Below, in pieces: positions 35,466-43,874 of a DNA stretch of 64,000 bases. How positions within the stretch are numbered: the stretch's first letter is position 1; every line of letters starts with the position of its first letter. Both the position numbers and the translations under genes were made by a program. Source of the DNA: Hydrogenophaga sp. GTDB lineage: Bacteria; Pseudomonadota; Gammaproteobacteria; Burkholderiales; Burkholderiaceae_C. The stretch lies in NCBI RefSeq assembly GCF_030373245.1, contig NZ_JAUCZF010000001.1:930001-994000 (forward strand). The letters run 5' to 3'. The notes beneath the pieces are model-generated. The model did no database searches. It saw only the letters and a program-made list of their open reading frames with translations, and was not told the origin of the DNA.

Positions 35466-35568
35466 GCACCGCCTGTGCGCCCACGTCCATCCGCCGTTGA
35501 GCGTCTTTGGACCGCGTGTCATATCCCCTCGGGGGAACAGGCTGCCCATCAGCCACTAAGCTCCGCGC

Positions 35569-36603
35569 ATGGATTCATTGACGCAAATCACTCTGGGTGC
35601 CGCCGTGGGCGTGGCCGCAATGGGCCGGCGCACTGCGGTGTGGAAGGCCGCGCTGTGGGGCGGCATTGCCGGCACCCTGCCCGATCTCGATGTGTTCGTC
35701 GACTACGGCGACGCGGTGCTCAACATGGTGCGCCATCGCGGCGAGAGCCATGCCTTTTTCTACCTCACGTTGCTCGCGCCGCTGCTGGCCTGGGTGGTCT
35801 CTCGGCTGCATGGCGAAGCGACGCTGTTCAGGCGGTGGTGGCTGGCCTTGTGGCTGGTGCTCATCACCCACCCGCTGCTCGATGCCATGACGGTCTACGG
35901 TACCCAGCTGCTGATGCCTTTCACCAACCACCCGTTCGGCGTCGGCAGTATGTTCATCATCGACCCGGCCTACACCGTGCCGCTGATCGTGGGCGTGGTC
36001 GCCGCACTGCGCCTGAAGAACGCGCGCGGTCTGCGCTGGAATGCCGCCGCGCTGTTCATCACCACGCTGTACCTGGGCTGGAGCGTGGTTGGGCAGCAGC
36101 AGGCGGAGCGCGTGGCGCGCGACTCGCTGGCCCAACAAGGTATCTCTGCGCAAGGACTGCTGGTGACCCCCGCACCGTTCAACACGGTGCTCTGGCGGTT
36201 GGTCGCCACCACGCCTGAGCAGTACTTCGAAGGCTATTACTCGTTGCTGGACAGCGCGCCCACCGTGCGCTGGACCGCCTACCCACGTGGCGCCGAGCTG
36301 TTGGCCCGACACGGCGACAACGACTCGGTGCAGCGCATCGCCGCATTCAGCAAGGGCATCTTCAGCCTGAGCGAACAGGACGGACGCGTGCTGCTCACCG
36401 ACCTGCGCATGGGCCAGGAACCCGCGTACGTATTTCGCTTCGATGTGGGTGCCAGCGATGCGGTGGGCGCCGACGCCCCGGTGCAGCTCGCCATGCGCCC
36501 TGACCTGCGCCGCGGCCTGCCGTGGTTGTGGGACCGCATCTGGGGCGTGGATGCGCCGCTCCCTGTGGCCACCCTGAGTCTGGGCGAGCCCCCCGCGCGC
36601 TGA
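35569..36603 (+). CDS. Membrane-bound metal-dependent hydrolase (DUF457/YdjM-like)
   Basis: 344-residue inner-membrane protein of the PF04307 family. The metal motifs are near the N terminus: MDSLTQITLGAAVG, GTLPDLDVF and RHRGESHAFF, with a later LITHPLLDAMT. Several membrane segments lie between about 75 and 190; the C-terminal 130 residues are soluble. Substrate unknown; some E. coli members are LexA regulated but I see no clear SOS box here. No co-directional partner downstream. Confidence 0.88.
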   Translation: MDSLTQITLGAAVGVAAMGRRTAVWKAALWGGIAGTLPDLDVFVDYGDAVLNMVRHRGESHAFFYLTLLAPLLAWVVSRLHGEATLFRRWWLALWLVLITHPLLDAMTVYGTQLLMPFTNHPFGVGSMFIIDPAYTVPLIVGVVAALRLKNARGLRWNAAALFITTLYLGWSVVGQQQAERVARDSLAQQGISAQGLLVTPAPFNTVLWRLVATTPEQYFEGYYSLLDSAPTVRWTAYPRGAELLARHGDNDSVQRIAAFSKGIFSLSEQDGRVLLTDLRMGQEPAYVFRFDVGASDAVGADAPVQLAMRPDLRRGLPWLWDRIWGVDAPLPVATLSLGEPPAR

Positions 36604-36636
36604 CCTGACTGCGTACCCGAAGGGCGGCTGAGGCCA

Positions 36637-36673
36637 ACAAAAAAAGCCGGCCAGACGAATCGCCTGGCCGGCT
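36637..36673 (-). terminator. Strong intrinsic terminator of Cys-rich operon
   Basis: The 10-bp perfect stem AGCCGGCCAG/CTGGCCGGCT (36645-36673) is followed on the minus strand by a run of T residues (A-tract at 36639-36645). It lies about 31 bases past the stop of the 43-residue peptide gene and supports that gene being real. Confidence 0.88.
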
Positions 36674-36703
36674 CCATCTCAGCGCCTCGAAAGGCGCAGC
36701 CGC

Positions 36704-36835
36704 TTATTCACAGCAGGGCATCCCCATCAGGCAGCAGACCGCGCCCGCGACGCAGCAGGCGCCTGCAGCCAGCGCGGGGAACGACATGGCGAACAAGGCC
36801 ACGGCGGTGAAGGGCTTGAGCAGTTTGGCTTTCAT
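36704..36835 (-). CDS. 43-residue exported peptide with three Cys-Cys pairs
   Basis: Tiny gene, easily missed. The translation starts MKAKLLKPFTAVALFAMSFP with a Sec signal cleaved near ALAA, leaving about 19 residues: AGACCVAGAVCCLMGMPCCE. The mature peptide has three CC pairs and two Met, a composition suited to Cu(I) or another soft metal. GGAG lies six bases before the ATG and a strong terminator follows the stop. It is the last gene after the Cys-rich 100-residue protein and the CopD-like protein on the same strand. Function is inferred; I recognise no family. Confidence 0.75.
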   Translation of the reverse strand: MKAKLLKPFTAVALFAMSFPALAAGACCVAGAVCCLMGMPCCE

Positions 36836-36876
36836 GAATATCTCCAAAAAATAAAAAGGTCAAAAACGAAGTTGTC

Positions 36877-37179
36877 TCAGACGACGGCCATGGGAGGGCG
36901 CCAGATGTCATGCGGGTCGTTGCTGAGCCAGGTCTGAGGGATCAGCGACGCGGGCGACCTGTCCACCAGGGCTGGAGAAGGCGCCAAAGCCATCGCGGTG
37001 TCTGCCATCACCGGCACGCAGGTCACGCAGCCCGCACCGGCTCGCAGCGCCACACAGCAAGCTTGCTCGCCGTCACAACAGCCAGCGGTTGCCGCGACCG
37101 GTGCCACGACCATTTGCCACAGCAAGGCCAGGCCCAACAAAAGCTTCAGCACCGAACGCGACCAGCGAGGCAGCGACAT
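36877..37179 (-). CDS. Cys-rich exported protein, probable metal binding
   Basis: About 100 residues from ATG 37179 (an in-frame TTG at 37200 is possible). A signal or anchor helix (SVLKLLLGLALLWQMVVAPV) is followed by a cysteine cluster: GCCDGEQACC then GCVTCV, six Cys in about 22 residues, with a short tail ending in HDIWRPPMAVV. No family recognised; the layout (exported, metal-residue cluster, RPP tail) resembles small CzcI-like periplasmic proteins beside metal pumps. It sits between the CopD-like gene (42-base gap) and the CC-peptide gene (41-base gap), so one transcript is likely. Confidence 0.7.
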   Translation of the reverse strand: MSLPRWSRSVLKLLLGLALLWQMVVAPVAATAGCCDGEQACCVALRAGAGCVTCVPVMADTAMALAPSPALVDRSPASLIPQTWLSNDPHDIWRPPMAVV

Positions 37180-37221
37180 GGCGAAGCGATGCACTGGCAA
37201 AGCTGGTGGATGTTGACTGCC

Positions 37222-37692
37222 TCAGGCCAGCAGCAACGTAATCACCACAATGGCCACCCCGATCAAGAGGTTGATGCCCACCCAGGTCCTTATGCTGGCG
37301 AGCGCGGCACCACCCGCAGCCCAGTCGCTGGCCGCCACGGCCTTGCCCAGGCGCTTGAACAATGCGAATCGGATGTGGCCAAAGATGGCGATCATCACGA
37401 TACCCAGCGTGGCCATGATGGTCCAGTCCAGCGGCATGTTGAAGCCCAGGCCGGCCTGCACGGATTCCTTGGCCACCCGGCCAATCATCCAAAGACCACT
37501 GGCCAGCACGAGCACGGCTGCGACCAGCACCGCCTTGAAAAAGCGACCGAGCACGTCGTGCATCAGGCGCAAGCGCACCGGCGGCTCCAGCGACAGCGTG
37601 GCCGGTCGCAAGAAGAAATGGGTGAACACCATGCCGCCAATCCAGACGATGATGGCGAGCACGTGAGCAAGCTTGAGGGCGGCGTAGATCAT
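37222..37692 (-). CDS. CopD-family membrane protein
   Basis: 156-residue inner-membrane protein with four predicted membrane segments. The start MIYAALKLAHVLAIIVWIGG with a His and FTHFFLRP is typical of the CopD/YncJ-like family linked to copper handling or haem-type membrane proteins. First gene of a minus-strand group whose next two genes encode Cys-rich exported products, which supports a metal role. Metal identity is not shown by the sequence. Confidence 0.8.
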   Translation of the reverse strand: MIYAALKLAHVLAIIVWIGGMVFTHFFLRPATLSLEPPVRLRLMHDVLGRFFKAVLVAAVLVLASGLWMIGRVAKESVQAGLGFNMPLDWTIMATLGIVMIAIFGHIRFALFKRLGKAVAASDWAAGGAALASIRTWVGINLLIGVAIVVITLLLA

Positions 37693-38052
37693 GAGGGCTG
37701 TCGCTTTCGGGGTATGGACGGGTCTTCAAACAGAGCGTCGGCATCGTAACAAAGAGCCCTGCGCGTGGAGATACCCTTGCCTTCGTCAGGCCAATCGCCC
37801 TGGGTCAGGCCACAGAGACGCCGCCCCCAAATCCTGCATTGACTGGTCGTGCGAGAGGTGTCGTTTGCCAGGGTCGAGAGATCCCGTTGACAGACTGCAC
37901 TTGCAGCCTGCGGTGGCTCCCTGAAGTCGCGGATGGCGAAGCATTGCTCTGAGCTTCAAAAAAACTTGTCACGTTTTTCCAGCTCGATGCGACCAAGTGG
38001 AGGACGGTGCGGCACGACGCAGCATCGCAAAACACTTTTCAAAGGAACCACC
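37693..38052. other. 360-base divergent intergenic region
   Basis: Separates the CopD-like operon (minus) from DUF4148 copy 2 (plus). The right end holds the ECF-type promoter candidate described separately. A TTGACA hexamer occurs near 37889 without a convincing -10. I see no coding frame or RNA structure in the left 200 bases. Confidence 0.6.
37967..37997 (+). promoter_or_regulatory. ECF-type promoter candidate for DUF4148 copy 2
   Basis: TGTCACG, 15 bases, then GCGACCAAG, followed by GAGGAC after one or two bases, ending 56 bases before the ATG. The same arrangement with the same spacing lies upstream of DUF4148 copy 1 (30138-30168), preceded in both by a run of A residues. Confidence 0.6.
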
Positions 38053-38364
38053 ATGAAAACCTTCGCCATTGCCGCCCTGCTCGCCGCGTCCTCTTTTGCC
38101 GCTTCGGCCCAAAGCGCCATCGGTGACCTCCCGTTTCAAAACGATGTGAAGCTGGAGTCGAACAAATCCCGCGCCGAAGTGATTGCGGAGCTGCGCCAGG
38201 CGCAAGCGCAAGACCTGATCTCCTATGGTGATGTGCACAAGCCGGCTTTGCAATCCAGCACCAGCAAGTTGACCCGCGCCGAAGTTGAAATGCAGGTTTC
38301 GGACCTCGCCAGCATGGGCAAGCTGTACCGCAACAGCAACGCCACTCAGGTCTACCTGAACTGA
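38053..38364 (+). CDS. DUF4148 exported protein, copy 2
   Basis: 103-residue exported protein, paralogue of the gene at 29765. The signal peptide ends near AASAQSA at about 21. The two family segments are SKSRAEVIAELRQAQAQD and SKLTRAEVEMQVSDLA, and the tail LYRNSNATQVYLN parallels the LYRN end of copy 1. AAAGGA precedes the ATG. Followed by a strong hairpin at 38408-38440. Function unknown; shared promoter element suggests co-regulation with copy 1. Confidence 0.85.
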   Translation: MKTFAIAALLAASSFAASAQSAIGDLPFQNDVKLESNKSRAEVIAELRQAQAQDLISYGDVHKPALQSSTSKLTRAEVEMQVSDLASMGKLYRNSNATQVYLN

Positions 38365-38407
38365 AACCGAGGTGCTTGCAGCGCTCTGCATCACCACCCC
38401 TCGCCCA

Positions 38408-38440
38408 GCGCCGCGCAGGAAAGCCCCTGCGCGGCGTTGT
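38408..38440 (+). terminator. Hairpin terminator after DUF4148 copy 2
   Basis: The 11-bp perfect stem CGCCGCGCAGG/CCTGCGCGGCG with a six-base loop is followed by TTGTCCATTTCT, a weak T-rich tail. Placed 44 bases after the stop codon. Confidence 0.65.
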
Positions 38441-38546
38441 CCATTTCTGGTGCAGCGTCGCCCAGCTCTCCACACGACGCACCGCAATGCACAGAGGAAG
38501 GCAAGGCCAATCCGCACCCCGCAAGCTCCATCACCGCGTCACAGTC

Positions 38547-38593
38547 GGGCATGTTTCACGCACAAGGCAAAGTCCTGTGCGTGAAACATGCCC
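38547..38593. repeat. 18-bp perfect inverted repeat upstream of acpP-like gene
   Basis: Arms GGGCATGTTTCACGCACA (38547-38564) and its exact complement (38576-38593) flank an 11-base loop. It lies 71 bases before the ACP-like gene. No T-tract follows. Each arm contains TGTTTCACG, half of the bacterial parS palindrome, but the full 16-base parS is absent. Confidence 0.75.
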
Positions 38594-38663
38594 AGGGCCA
38601 CCTGCTCATGGCAACATCCCAGATCCCGACGGTCCGCCGATCGGTGCCACTCAGGAGGAGCCC

Positions 38664-38930
38664 ATGACCAACACACCCCCATCCACCTCCGTGACCGCGC
38701 GCCTGACCGCCATGGCCGCGCGCCGCAGCGGGCTCGATGTGGCCTCGATTGAACTCGGTACGCCCCTGGCCGACCTGGGCATCGATTCGCTCGGCCTGGC
38801 GGAGTTCATGTTCGACATCGATGATGAATTCAAGATCGAGATCAGCGACGAACAGATGGTCAAGCTCAACACCGTGGGCGACCTGGTCGCGCAAATCGAG
38901 CTGGAGCTCAAGAGCCGCACCCACCCATGA
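38664..38930 (+). CDS. Acyl carrier protein
   Basis: 88-residue acyl carrier protein. The phosphopantetheine serine is in LGIDSLGLAEF (about residue 39), with the typical acidic helix 2 region (MFDIDDEFKIEI). AGGAGGAG lies right before the ATG. Its stop overlaps the ketosynthase start (ATGA), so it is most likely the dedicated carrier of that enzyme and not the housekeeping AcpP, which normally lies in the fab cluster. Confidence 0.92.
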   Translation: MTNTPPSTSVTARLTAMAARRSGLDVASIELGTPLADLGIDSLGLAEFMFDIDDEFKIEISDEQMVKLNTVGDLVAQIELELKSRTHP

Positions 38931-40165
38931 AAGTCGCCATCACAGGCCTCGGCGCCACCTGCGCCAGCGGGCTCGACCTCGCCACGCTCTGGGCAGCCGT
39001 GCTGGCGGGAAGGTCCTCGGCACAGTTGCTGGATGCTGTCCCCGAGATCGGGCTGCAAGGTATCACCGTGTCGATGTGCAGCACCGACTTCACCTTGCCA
39101 GGCCTGCCCCCGCATGCGCTGCTCGACCTGGACCGGGTCTCCTTGTTCAGCCTGCATGCGGCACAGCAGGCCCTCAGCCAGGCCGAGTCCCAAGGTCAGG
39201 CGCTCGACCGCGAAAGCCTGCCTGTGCTGTGGGGATGCAGCATGGGCGGCCTTTCCACGCTGGATGCGGGTTACAGCGACCTGCTGATTCGCCACAAGAA
39301 GCGGGTGCGGCCCACCACCGTCCCGATGGCGATGCCCAGCGCGCCCGCCTTTCATGTGGCACACCACCTTGGCCTCAAGGGCACGGTGAGCACCCTCTCC
39401 GCTGCCTGCGCGTCGTCGGCCCTGGCCATCGGGCAGGCCTGCCGCATGATCGAGCGAGGTGAAGCACGGCAAGTGCTGGTCGGCGGGGTCGACAGCATGA
39501 TGGCGCCCGCCGTGCTGCGGGCCTGGCAAGCCAGCGGGGCACTGGCGCGCGCCGATGCAGCCGCGCCCCACACCAGCTGCCGTCCGTTTGACGCCAGCCG
39601 CACCGGCTTCACCATGGGCGATGGTGCGGCCGCCTTGCTGCTGGAAAGTGCTGACTCGGCTCAGGACCGGCAGGCGCAGGTGCTGGGCTGGGTGCGCGGG
39701 TTCGGCCACACCAGCGACACCGCACACATTTCGCGCCCCAGCCAGGCGCCCCAGGCGGCGGCCATGCGCGCAGCCCTGCAAGACGCCGGGATCAGCCGGC
39801 TGGAAGACGTTGACTACATCAATGCCCATGGGACCGCCACGGTGCTGGGCGACGCGGTGGAGGCGGGCTCCATTCGAGAGGTGTTCGACTCGCGCGGCGA
39901 ACAGATCCCGGTGAGCTCCACCAAACAGGTGCATGGTCACTTGCTCGGCGGCGCCGGAGCATTGGAGGCGGTGGTGACGCTGCTGGCGCTGCGCCATGGC
40001 CAGCTTCCGCCCAACGCCCATCTGCACACGCTTGGCGATGACGTGGCGCCCTTGCGGGTGCTCCGCGAAGCCTGTCAGGTCCGGCCAGGCGGCCTGGCCT
40101 TGTCCAACTCGTTCGCTTTTGGCGGGGTCAATGCCGTGCTGGCGCTGCAAGCAGCGATAGCCTGA
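38927..40165 (+). CDS. Beta-ketoacyl-ACP synthase, FabF-like
   Basis: 412-residue condensing enzyme. The catalytic triad is intact: C161 in LSAACASSALA, H301 in INAHGTAT and H338 in KQVHGHLLGGAG, with K333; the C-terminal glycine loop is SNSFAFGGVNAV. It could extend an acyl chain carried by the coupled ACP. No malonyl transferase, reductase, dehydratase or thioesterase lies nearby, so the pair must borrow other enzymes or make a single condensation. A secondary-lipid or resorcinol/aryl-polyene-like role cannot be decided here. Confidence 0.92.
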   Translation: MKVAITGLGATCASGLDLATLWAAVLAGRSSAQLLDAVPEIGLQGITVSMCSTDFTLPGLPPHALLDLDRVSLFSLHAAQQALSQAESQGQALDRESLPVLWGCSMGGLSTLDAGYSDLLIRHKKRVRPTTVPMAMPSAPAFHVAHHLGLKGTVSTLSAACASSALAIGQACRMIERGEARQVLVGGVDSMMAPAVLRAWQASGALARADAAAPHTSCRPFDASRTGFTMGDGAAALLLESADSAQDRQAQVLGWVRGFGHTSDTAHISRPSQAPQAAAMRAALQDAGISRLEDVDYINAHGTATVLGDAVEAGSIREVFDSRGEQIPVSSTKQVHGHLLGGAGALEAVVTLLALRHGQLPPNAHLHTLGDDVAPLRVLREACQVRPGGLALSNSFAFGGVNAVLALQAAIA

Positions 40166-40271
40166 ACGAGGCAGCTCGCCGTGAGCCCGGGTTGTCTCCT
40201 TCAGCCAAGGCGATGGCGAATGGGCACCCTCGAACACGGCATCCACCCTGGGAGCCGCCGCGCTGGGCGGG

Positions 40272-42626
40272 TCAGACGTCGCTCAACACGCCATCCTGCC
40301 GGCGCTGCAACCGGTACGGCGGCAGACCCTGCAACATGCGCCGCCCATACGCTTGCCGCAGCAGCCGTGCGTCGTAGCAAACCACCACCGCCTCGTCGGC
40401 CTCGGTGCGCAAGGCCCTGCCCGTCCACTGCAACAGCCGCGCGCCGGTGGCCGGCACCACCAGCTCGCTGAACGGGTCGCGGCCCTGGGCCTTGAGCCAG
40501 TCGGCGCGCGCCTGCCCCACCGGATCGCTGGGCGAGGCAAACGGCAGCTTGGTGATGAACACCCATTCGCACAGCTCACCCGGCAAATCCAGCCCTTCGC
40601 CGAACGACTGCAGGCCAAACAGAATCGACGCCCGTCCCTCAGCCACGCGCTCGGCGTGGCGGCGGATGAGCAGCGTGCGCGAAGCTTCGCCCTGCACCAG
40701 CACCCGGTCGCGCAGCGCGCCGTGCTGGCCGCGCTCCAGCAGCTCCTGCGCGCGGCGCATGAGCGCGCGCGAGGTGAAGAGCACCAGCGCACCACGCTGC
40801 ACCTGCATCAGATCGTCCATCAGCGCGTCGAGCATTTCGCGCGAATACGCCTCCACGTCTTTTGGGTCGGCGCGCGTCTGCACCACCACCAGCCGGCCCT
40901 GGCGCGCGTGGTCAAACGGGCTTTGCACCTCGCGCGCTTTGGCCGCGTCGTCAAACGCCAGACCCGATTCGTGCAGGAAATGGTCGAAGCTGCCGCAGGT
41001 GGTGAGCGACGCGGACGTGGCCACCGCCGCGCGCACATGGCGCCAGAGATGGCTGCGCAGCAGGCTGCCGGGCTGCAATGGGCAGGCGTGGGCGGTGAGC
41101 GTGACCAGGCCGCCCTGAATGCCCGCCTCCAGCCACTTGGCCAGCGGCGGCTGACCGGCCAGCGGCTCCTGCAGCCAGAGCTCGGCCGTGGCCTGCAGGT
41201 GTTGCAGGCGCGGCGCGAGCACGCCCAGGCGGCTGTAGAGCTTGGCGCAGCGCGCCGCGTCGCCCGGGTTCTCGCGCGCCATTGCCTTGAGCTGCGTGGC
41301 CAGCGCTTCCATCACCTTGAGCAAGGCGCTGGATCGCGTGTGCAGCTGCGCCACGGTATCAAGCCATTCGGGCGGCAGCGCACCGCCTTCGAAACGCTCG
41401 ACCACCGGCACGCTGGCGCTGTCAAATCCGCCGCGCGCCACCGGGGCGCGCGCGGCGCGGCCGGTCAGCTGGTCCCAGGCAGGCAGCGTACCCACACGCG
41501 CCATGGCCAGGCGCGCCAGCTCGGCCTGGGCGCGTTTGAGTTCGCCGGCAACGGCAGATACGTCCACACCCGGTGAGTGCTGCAGCGCGCTGGCCACTTC
41601 GTCGACCGCGCGCGGCAGTCGATCCAGCCACTGGCTGCGCATCAGGTCCATGCTTTCGGTGAACTGGCCTTGCGCGACGGCGCCGAGGTGGTGCGCCTCG
41701 TCGAACACGATGTAGCAGTCTTGCGGCGCGGGCAAAGCGTGCAGGCCCAGGGTGGAGAGCAGCAGGTCGTGGTTGACCACGATCACCTGCGCCTGCGCCA
41801 GGCGCGCGCGCGCCTGGTAGTAGCTGCAACTGTTGTAGCTGGGGCAGTGGCGCGCGGTGCAGGTGTGGCGCTCGGCGGCCACCGGGCTCCAGAGCTCGGC
41901 CTCGGGTGGGTCGGCCAGCTGGTCGCGGTCGCCGTCCCAGGCGCCGCTGTCCAGCGACGCGGTCCACTGCGCGTACTGCTGCGCGCGCTCGCTCCAGCGC
42001 TCGGCGGCGCGCGCGCTGGCGGCGGCACTGGCCACGGTGTGGGCGGCCAGGGCATCGGGGGACTGGCCGGCGCTGTCGGGCGCGTCGTCGCCTTCGAACA
42101 GGTCGGCGCTGGCGGCGTCGCCGCCGCTCAGCTGGTCCAGCTTGAGGCGGCACACATAGCGGCCGCGGCCCTTGGCCAGCGCAAAGCTGAACGGCTGCGG
42201 CAAGGCGGCCGAAAGCGCAGGAAGGTCCTTGACCATGAGCTGCTCCTGCAGCGCCACCGTGGCGGTAGAGAGGATCACGCGCTTCTGGTGCGCCAGCGCG
42301 AGCGGAATCACGGTGGCCGCGTAAGCCGCCGACTTGCCCACACCAGTACCGGCCTGCACCACCGCAATAGCGCGCTCGCCCGGTGGCTCGTCGCCGGTGT
42401 TGTGCGCCGCCTTGTCTTCTGCACTCGGCCAGTCGACCAGGCTGAGCGTCTCGGCGATGTGCGCCGCCATCTCGCGCTGGCCGGCGCGCGCGCGAAAGCC
42501 TGGTGATTTGGCCACCAGGTGGTCGAACGCGGCCAGCGCCAGGGCCTCGCGCGCCAGCGGGCCACGCGGCGGGCCGGCGGGGGCCACGGCATCGTGGTCA
42601 GGAGAAACAGCGGTGAGGTCGGTCAT
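40272..42626 (-). CDS. dinG: DinG-family ATP-dependent DNA helicase (XPD-like)
   Basis: 784-residue superfamily 2 helicase. Walker A is AGTGVGKS at 92-99 and the Walker B box DEAHH follows VF. Cysteines for the 4Fe-4S cluster are visible: one in YVCRLK near 157 and others in HTCTARHCPSYNSC near 270. C-terminal helicase motifs include FGLQSFGEGLDLPG and TGRALRTEADEA. ATG at 42626 gives the family N terminus; the long open frame beyond it to 43136 overlaps the patatin gene and is not real. Divergent from the patatin gene. Confidence 0.92.
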   Translation of the reverse strand: MTDLTAVSPDHDAVAPAGPPRGPLAREALALAAFDHLVAKSPGFRARAGQREMAAHIAETLSLVDWPSAEDKAAHNTGDEPPGERAIAVVQAGTGVGKSAAYAATVIPLALAHQKRVILSTATVALQEQLMVKDLPALSAALPQPFSFALAKGRGRYVCRLKLDQLSGGDAASADLFEGDDAPDSAGQSPDALAAHTVASAAASARAAERWSERAQQYAQWTASLDSGAWDGDRDQLADPPEAELWSPVAAERHTCTARHCPSYNSCSYYQARARLAQAQVIVVNHDLLLSTLGLHALPAPQDCYIVFDEAHHLGAVAQGQFTESMDLMRSQWLDRLPRAVDEVASALQHSPGVDVSAVAGELKRAQAELARLAMARVGTLPAWDQLTGRAARAPVARGGFDSASVPVVERFEGGALPPEWLDTVAQLHTRSSALLKVMEALATQLKAMARENPGDAARCAKLYSRLGVLAPRLQHLQATAELWLQEPLAGQPPLAKWLEAGIQGGLVTLTAHACPLQPGSLLRSHLWRHVRAAVATSASLTTCGSFDHFLHESGLAFDDAAKAREVQSPFDHARQGRLVVVQTRADPKDVEAYSREMLDALMDDLMQVQRGALVLFTSRALMRRAQELLERGQHGALRDRVLVQGEASRTLLIRRHAERVAEGRASILFGLQSFGEGLDLPGELCEWVFITKLPFASPSDPVGQARADWLKAQGRDPFSELVVPATGARLLQWTGRALRTEADEAVVVCYDARLLRQAYGRRMLQGLPPYRLQRRQDGVLSDV

Positions 42627-42743
42627 GGTCGGGCCAGTCAACCGGGCATTGTCCCAGACGGGTGTTCCGGGTCTGACGACCAGGGTGTTGGTCCCCGCGC
42701 TGCTGCACTGCACAATGACCACATCCTGTTCCCGGAGCCCTGC

Positions 42744-43856
42744 ATGCCAAGCGCCACACCATCCGCCTCCCGCTCGACGTCTCGCTCCCAGCGCCCCGCC
42801 AAAAAAGGCCACCTGCGCATCGACCTCGCCCTGCAAGGCGGCGGCTCCCACGGCGCCTTCACCTGGGGCGTGCTCGACCGCCTGCTCGAAGACGAGAGGC
42901 TGGAGATTGCCGGCATCAGCGGCACCAGCGCCGGCGCCATGAACGCGGTGGCACTCGCCGCTGGCCTGATGGAGGGCGGGCGCGACGGCGCGCGGGCCGC
43001 GCTGCGCCGCTTCTGGCACAGGGTGGCTGACGCCTCGCCTTTCAGCCAGCTCCAGGACTCGCCACTGGGCCTGTTGTTCGGCCCCGAAAACCCTTGGCTC
43101 AAACCCTGGCTGGCACCACTGCAGCAGGCCGCGCAATACGTGGGTAGCCAGTTATCGCCCTACCAGCTCAACCCGCTCAACCTCAACCCGCTGCGCGACA
43201 TCCTGGCCGACACGGTCGACTTCAAGGCCGTGCGCGCCTGCGACCGCACCCACCTCTTCATTGCCGCCACCCATGTCGCCACGGGCGAGCTGCGCATCTT
43301 TCGCCAGGAAGAGATCACCGCAGACATGGTGCTCGCCTCGGCCTGCCTGCCGCTGCTGTTCCAGGCCGTGGAAATCGACGGCGAGGCGTACTGGGACGGC
43401 GGCTACGCCGGCAACCCCGCGCTGCTGCCGCTGATCGCCGAGACCGACGCCGACGACTTGCTGCTGGTGCAGATCAACCCCAGCCGACGCGACACCCTGC
43501 CCACCACCGCCGAAGACATCCTGGACCGCGCCAGCGAGGTCACGTTCAATGCCAGCCTCATCAAGGAGTTGCGCACCATCGGCCTGATCAAGGAAGTGCT
43601 GGCCGATGCCGGACGGCCCGACTGCGCCTACCGCCGCTCCCTGTTCCGCCGCATCGACGACCTGCGTCTGCACCGGCTCGACGCCGAGGCCGAGCTGTCG
43701 CAATTCGGCGCGTCCAGCAAAACCCAGACCAGCCGCGCCTTCCTTCAGCAACTGCACGACATCGGCCGCCAGACCGCAGACACCTGGCTGGCCAAACACG
43801 GCAAGCACCTTGGCCAGCGCTCCACCTTCACACTGCCCACTGAGCTGATGCCCTGA
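42744..43856 (+). CDS. Patatin-like phospholipase
   Basis: 370-residue serine acyl hydrolase with the catalytic dyad S62 in GTSAG (60-64) and D218 in WDGGYAGNP. The oxyanion loop QGGGSHGAF at about 31-39 is intact. The first 22 residues are Ser/Arg-rich and poorly conserved in style. No signal peptide, so probably cytoplasmic or membrane-associated. It is followed by the alpha/beta hydrolase 18 bases later and likely shares a transcript. Confidence 0.93.
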   Translation: MPSATPSASRSTSRSQRPAKKGHLRIDLALQGGGSHGAFTWGVLDRLLEDERLEIAGISGTSAGAMNAVALAAGLMEGGRDGARAALRRFWHRVADASPFSQLQDSPLGLLFGPENPWLKPWLAPLQQAAQYVGSQLSPYQLNPLNLNPLRDILADTVDFKAVRACDRTHLFIAATHVATGELRIFRQEEITADMVLASACLPLLFQAVEIDGEAYWDGGYAGNPALLPLIAETDADDLLLVQINPSRRDTLPTTAEDILDRASEVTFNASLIKELRTIGLIKEVLADAGRPDCAYRRSLFRRIDDLRLHRLDAEAELSQFGASSKTQTSRAFLQQLHDIGRQTADTWLAKHGKHLGQRSTFTLPTELMP

Positions 43857-43874
43857 GCGTTAGCGTTCCCGCCG

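Noticed and set aside
37885-37920. TTGACA as a sigma-70 promoter for DUF4148 copy 2
   Set aside because: No acceptable -10 element at 16-18 bases; the ECF-type element closer to the gene is conserved with copy 1.
38547-38593. Intact parS site
   Set aside because: Only TGTTTCACG half sites occur, separated by loop sequence; the contiguous 16-base palindrome is absent.
42627-43136. N-terminal extension of the DinG-type helicase
   Set aside because: It overlaps the patatin gene on the other strand, including its active site; the family N terminus begins at 42626.
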